From NCBI RefSeq assembly GCF_009711125.1, contig NZ_WMIB01000032.1, positions 1 to 35,355 on the forward strand: DNA of 35,355 bases, written 5' to 3'. Below, piece by piece: positions 32,472 to 35,355 of this stretch. The translations under genes and the position numbers were made by a program. The stretch is from Metabacillus mangrovi (GTDB taxonomy: Bacteria > Bacillota > Bacilli > Bacillales > Bacillaceae). Under the pieces are notes generated by a model. It saw only the letters and a list, made by a program, of their open reading frames with translations, made no database searches and had not been told where the DNA came from. The number at the start of each line of letters is the position of its first letter. The stretch's first letter is position 1.

Positions 32472-33494
32472 TTAATTCGATTCCAGTTCAAGGCCGGGGT
32501 TGCCGTTCATGTCCATCCGGCCCCGTACGCCTTTATTAAACAATACATGTCCGGCAGCCCCAATCATGGCTGCATTATCCGTGCAAAGGGAAAGCGGAGG
32601 AATAATCAGCTCTACTTCAGGGATTTCTTTGAAGCGTTCTGTCAAAGCACTGCGCAGCCCTTTATTTGCTGCGACCCCGCCTGCGAGAAGTACCTGCTCT
32701 ACCTTGTATTCCTTAGCGGCCCGGAACGTTTTCTCTGTCAAAACCTCTACAACACTTGCCTGAAAGCTTGCGGCCAGATCTCTTGCTTCGATGACCTGTC
32801 CTTTCTGTTTGGCGTTGTGCAGCGTGTTGATAACAGCAGATTTCAGACCGCTGAAGCTGAAATGATACGAGCCTTCTTCAAGCCATGCACGCGGCAGATC
32901 CAGATTGGCTTCTCCTTCATGGGCAAGCCGGTCGATATGCGGTCCTCCCGGATAAGGCAGGCTAAGGGTGCGGGCTACTTTATCATAAGCCTCACCTGCT
33001 GCATCATCGAGGGTTTCTCCTATCACTTCGAACGAGCCATGCTCCTTCATGTAGACCAATTCTGTGTGTCCGCCGGAAACGACCAAGGACAGCAGCGGAA
33101 ATTTCATTTCAGCGAAGAGCTGGTTTGCATAGATATGTCCCGCAATATGATGAACCCCGACAAGCGGAATTCCATGTGCGAAGGCGAGTGCTTTTGCTGC
33201 ATTCACCCCAATGAGGAGCGCACCGACAAGCCCAGGTCCTTCCGTCACAGCGATGGCACTCAGATCCTTAAAGGTCAGCTTTGCTTCCATCATCGCTTCT
33301 TCCAAAACGGCCGTGATTTGCTCCACATGGTGACGGGAAGCAATCTCTGGCACTACTCCGCCGAAACGCTTATGGGAGTCGATTTGCGAAGCCACGATAT
33401 TGGAAACAATCTCTTTGCCGTTTTTTATCACAGCAGCTGCGGTTTCATCACAGCTGGTCTCAATCGCCAGTATATACTCGTCTTTATATGCCAT
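32472..33494 (-). CDS. tsaD: tRNA N6-adenosine threonylcarbamoyltransferase TsaD (Gcp)
   Basis: A 340-residue enzyme that transfers threonylcarbamoyl to A37 of ANN-decoding tRNAs, working with TsaB and TsaE, both encoded in this operon. Seen: [32 protein letters not shown], the iron-binding [11 protein letters not shown] (HxxxH), [35 protein letters not shown] and [14 protein letters not shown]. It is full length. The start overlaps the rimI end by 11 bases, with GGGTGATG in front. A terminator and the DnaA-box cluster follow. Confidence 0.97.
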   Translation of the reverse strand: MAYKDEYILAIETSCDETAAAVIKNGKEIVSNIVASQIDSHKRFGGVVPEIASRHHVEQITAVLEEAMMEAKLTFKDLSAIAVTEGPGLVGALLIGVNAAKALAFAHGIPLVGVHHIAGHIYANQLFAEMKFPLLSLVVSGGHTELVYMKEHGSFEVIGETLDDAAGEAYDKVARTLSLPYPGGPHIDRLAHEGEANLDLPRAWLEEGSYHFSFSGLKSAVINTLHNAKQKGQVIEARDLAASFQASVVEVLTEKTFRAAKEYKVEQVLLAGGVAANKGLRSALTERFKEIPEVELIIPPLSLCTDNAAMIGAAGHVLFNKGVRGRMDMNGNPGLELESN

Positions 33495-33945
33495 TTAACA
33501 TCACCCACATTACTAAAGCATCTTCCAGATTATCTGTGTAATATTGTTTCCTGATCCCGCCCGGCTGAAAACCGAGCTTCCTGTAGAGAGACTGTGCAGG
33601 ATGATTGGACACTCTCACCTCGAGCGACAGCTGCCTCGCTCCGCGTCTTTTCGCCTCTTTCATCGCCTGCCTCAGCAGAATTTCCCCGAATCCGTTTCCC
33701 CTGTACTCCGGAAGGATCGCAATGTTTGTGACCTGTGCTTCATCGACAATAAGCCAGATGCCGCAATAGCCGATCACCTCACCGTTGAGTTCAGCAACTA
33801 AATAAGTGGCAAAAAGATTATGAGCCACTTCATTATAAAAAGACTCTTTATTCCAAGGCGATGCAAAGGAGTGCGTTTCAATAAGATAGACTGTATCAAT
33901 GTCTTCGACTCTCATCGCCCGGATCTTCAGTTCACTTCTCCCCAC
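33484..33945 (-). CDS. rimI: Ribosomal protein alanine N-acetyltransferase RimI
   Basis: A GNAT acetyltransferase of about 153 residues. The motifs are [20 protein letters not shown], then [20 protein letters not shown], the acetyl-CoA loop [12 protein letters not shown], and [18 protein letters not shown] with the C-terminal [13 protein letters not shown]. The family acetylates the N-terminus of ribosomal protein S18 in Escherichia coli; the bacillary target is less certain. The start is doubtful: I chose GTG at 33945 behind GGTGGGG because it gives the usual ten residues before MRxEDID. GTG at 33954 and ATG at 33915 are alternatives. It lies between tsaB and tsaD in one operon. Confidence 0.9.
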   Translation of the reverse strand: MGRSELKIRAMRVEDIDTVYLIETHSFASPWNKESFYNEVAHNLFATYLVAELNGEVIGYCGIWLIVDEAQVTNIAILPEYRGNGFGEILLRQAMKEAKRRGARQLSLEVRVSNHPAQSLYRKLGFQPGGIRKQYYTDNLEDALVMWVMLNGI

Positions 33946-33958
33946 GTTCCCCACCAAC

Positions 33959-34651
33959 TTATTTTTGCTCTTCAAGCCATTTTGACTCTGCCTCAGCCAG
34001 CCTCGTATAGTTTGGCACGGCAGTGTGCACAGGCGCTGCGGCTTTATGAAGGCCGATCCCTGCAAGCTCTGAAGGCCTTGGACTGTTTTGAACAGATGAA
34101 GCTCTTACAGCCAGACTGCCTAACGTCCGTTCGATTTCTTCCCAATGCAGATGAACATCTTGACCAAGGAACAGCACCTTTTGATTCCGTGCTTTTACCT
34201 TTTCCAGCCAATCGGCAAGAGCAATGTTCTGATCCTCTTCCAGCCGTTCCATCAACCCGTTTTCGGCTAAAAAGAGTCCTGTGTATACTCTTCCCCGGCG
34301 CGCATCAAAAAGCGGGCAGATAGCCCCTTCAAATAGCCGTCCATTTGCCGCAAGGGCTTCAAGACTCGATACAGTGATGATTGGAATCGATAAGGACCAG
34401 GCAAGGGTCTTGGCAATCGTCATGCCGATCCGAACGCCCGTATAAGAGCCCGGTCCCGCCGCAGCTACAATTCCATCTAACTCACCCGGTGTAACCGAGC
34501 ATTCCTTCAGAAGCTGTTCGATTGCAGGCATCGCCCGGATGGAATGGTTCTTTTTTAAATTCGTGATGATCTCGCCGGTCACTGTACCATTCGTCAGCAA
34601 TGCGATGCCCAGCGTATCGTTGGATGTATCAATGGCTAACACATTATTCAT
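33959..34651 (-). CDS. tsaB: TsaB, partner protein of TsaD
   Basis: A 230-residue protein of the ASKHA fold that dimerises with TsaD and is needed for t6A tRNA modification. Seen: VLAIDTSNDTLGIALL, then AIEQLLKECSVTPGELDGIV, the conserved AAAGPGSYTGVRIGMTIAK, and PLFDARRGRVYTGLF. It lacks the iron site of TsaD, as expected. The start ATG at 34651 is preceded by AAGGAG and overlaps the end of tsaE by eight bases (ATGAATAA). Longer versions run into tsaE and are rejected. Confidence 0.95.
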   Translation of the reverse strand: MNNVLAIDTSNDTLGIALLTNGTVTGEIITNLKKNHSIRAMPAIEQLLKECSVTPGELDGIVAAAGPGSYTGVRIGMTIAKTLAWSLSIPIITVSSLEALAANGRLFEGAICPLFDARRGRVYTGLFLAENGLMERLEEDQNIALADWLEKVKARNQKVLFLGQDVHLHWEEIERTLGSLAVRASSVQNSPRPSELAGIGLHKAAAPVHTAVPNYTRLAEAESKWLEEQK

Positions 34652-35108
34652 CGGAAAAAAGCTCCTTGCATAGTGCCTCGTATTTTTCTCCATGCGGCTG
34701 GAATTGGAGCGTTCGCTCTTCGTCCCCTTTACGATAGAGGGCAATTTCAAGCCGCTCAGCGGGAAGCTGCTCCTGAATAAGATGAGCCCATTCAACAACG
34801 GCTACCCCATCCCCTTCAAAATATTCTTCAAAGCCAAGCGCTTCCCCTTCTTCATCCAGACGGTACACATCCATATGATAAAGCGGCAGGCGGCCGCCAT
34901 GATACTCTTTCATAATGGTAAAAGTGGGACTGTTAACGATTCTTTCAATCCCCAGTCCTTTTGCCAGGCCTTTTGTGAAGGTGGTTTTGCCCGCTCCAAG
35001 ATCTCCTTCGAGCGTCAGCACGGCCCCTTCGTGCAAAAGCCGGGCAAGCCTCCCGGACAGCTGTTTCGTATCCTCTGCCGAGGAAGAAATGACTTCATAT
35101 GCTTTCAT
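34644..35108 (-). CDS. tsaE: TsaE, ATPase of the t6A complex
   Basis: A 154-residue P-loop ATPase that drives the TsaB-TsaD cycle of threonylcarbamoyladenosine synthesis. Walker A is GDLGAGKTT (35-43). Other family marks are VNSPTFTIMKEY, LYHMDVYRLDEEGEALGFEEYF and VAVVEWAHLI. It is full length. The ATG follows GGGTGATGTCAC. It is the first gene of the operon; the tRNA region with its own terminator lies upstream on the same strand. Confidence 0.96.
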   Translation of the reverse strand: MKAYEVISSSAEDTKQLSGRLARLLHEGAVLTLEGDLGAGKTTFTKGLAKGLGIERIVNSPTFTIMKEYHGGRLPLYHMDVYRLDEEGEALGFEEYFEGDGVAVVEWAHLIQEQLPAERLEIALYRKGDEERTLQFQPHGEKYEALCKELFSDE

Positions 35109-35244
35109 GTGACATCACCCGTAATCTCTGTAATTCGTACTTGTATCATTATAAACAGTTTAGCGCACTCCATTCGTGAATCCAAGCAGAGAAACCGAAT
35201 AGAAGGAAAAACTGTACGGCAAGACTATTTGAACATACAAAAAA

Positions 35245-35265
35245 AACGAAACATCTCGTTTCGTT
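35245..35265 (-). terminator. Terminator of the tRNA transcript
   Basis: AACGAAA / TTTCGTT forms a 7-bp stem around a 7-base loop. On the minus strand it is followed by eight thymines, 16 bases beyond the tRNA CCA end. Confidence 0.8.
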
Positions 35266-35281
35266 GTCTGATCCATATAAA

Positions 35282-35355
35282 TGGCGGTCCGGACGGGACT
35301 CGAACCCGCGACCTCCTGCGTGACAGGCAGGCATTCTAACCAACTGAACTACCGG
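35282..35355 (-). tRNA. tRNA-Asp (anticodon GTC), cut at its 5' end by the window
   Basis: On the minus strand: CCGGTAGTTCAGTTGGTTAG (acceptor and D arm), the anticodon loop CTGTCAC with GTC, the T arm GGGTTCGAGTCCC, then CCGGACC-G-CCA with CCA encoded. The first three bases of the acceptor stem lie beyond the window edge. The T loop, anticodon and stem pairing are all canonical. Confidence 0.95.

Noticed and set aside
32196-33554. A 452-codon open frame on the plus strand over tsaD
   Set aside because: It is the antisense of tsaD and rimI; its residues show no family pattern and are rich in Cys, Phe and His, as usual for antisense frames.

Overview
The window reads as chromosomal DNA of a low-to-moderate GC Gram-positive bacterium of the Bacillaceae. 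The best evidence is its right end. There tsaE-tsaB-rimI-tsaD, an ABC-F gene, rex, tatC, ydiK, ydiL and groES-groEL follow the order I know from Bacillus subtilis, with a perfect CIRCE element before groES. Strong AGGAGG-type ribosome binding sites, frequent TTG/GTG starts, a YtrA-type GntR regulator and a YkvP-like spore protein agree. The genus cannot be fixed from the sequence alone.

Layout. 1-6.3 kb: a general stress protein, a YkvP/CgeB-like glycosyltransferase with a LysM tail, a TIKI/Ere-like protein, a small secreted protein opposite a tiny membrane protein, a Fic protein and a Uma2 nuclease-like protein. 6.4-7.1 kb: an SDR-type epimerase. 7.2-12 kb: a visibly AT-rich island with a tight five-gene operon (a membrane-anchored small protein, three other small proteins, a classical AAA ATPase), facing a gene for a glycine-zipper protein with a C-terminal WHH-type HNH nuclease. 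The island ends next to a broken short-chain dehydrogenase gene. 12.2-17.4 kb: a DUF418 membrane protein, an SRPBCC protein, a MNT nucleotidyltransferase with a truncated HEPN partner, and a GntR/DUF1648/CPBP operon with a palindromic operator. 17.7-20.1 kb: a tandem pair of CNNM/CorC-type transporters that look actinobacterial. 20.9-24.3 kb: two AT-rich genes that look like defence genes, one HEPN-like and one a DUF262-AlbA_2 fusion. 24.4-25.3 kb: a scrap of a second groEL joined to a dead second copy of the Uma2 gene. 25.4-35.3 kb: the conserved groESL-to-tsaE block, ending in a tRNA-Asp cut by the window edge.

Two themes stand out. First, the AAA operon plus nuclease (7.7-11.7 kb) is the best candidate for an undescribed system. 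Three of its small proteins end in similar hydrophobic tails, which would suit recognition by the ATPase, whose pore loop is of the threading type. Second, the left two thirds carries many duplicated and decayed pieces: copies of the groEL terminator, a groEL fragment, a Uma2 pseudogene, a stress-protein fragment, an SDR remnant, a truncated HEPN gene and two families of small palindromic repeats. This looks like an accessory region with a history of insertion and recombination. A separate find is a dense DnaA-box cluster between the ABC-F gene and tsaD.
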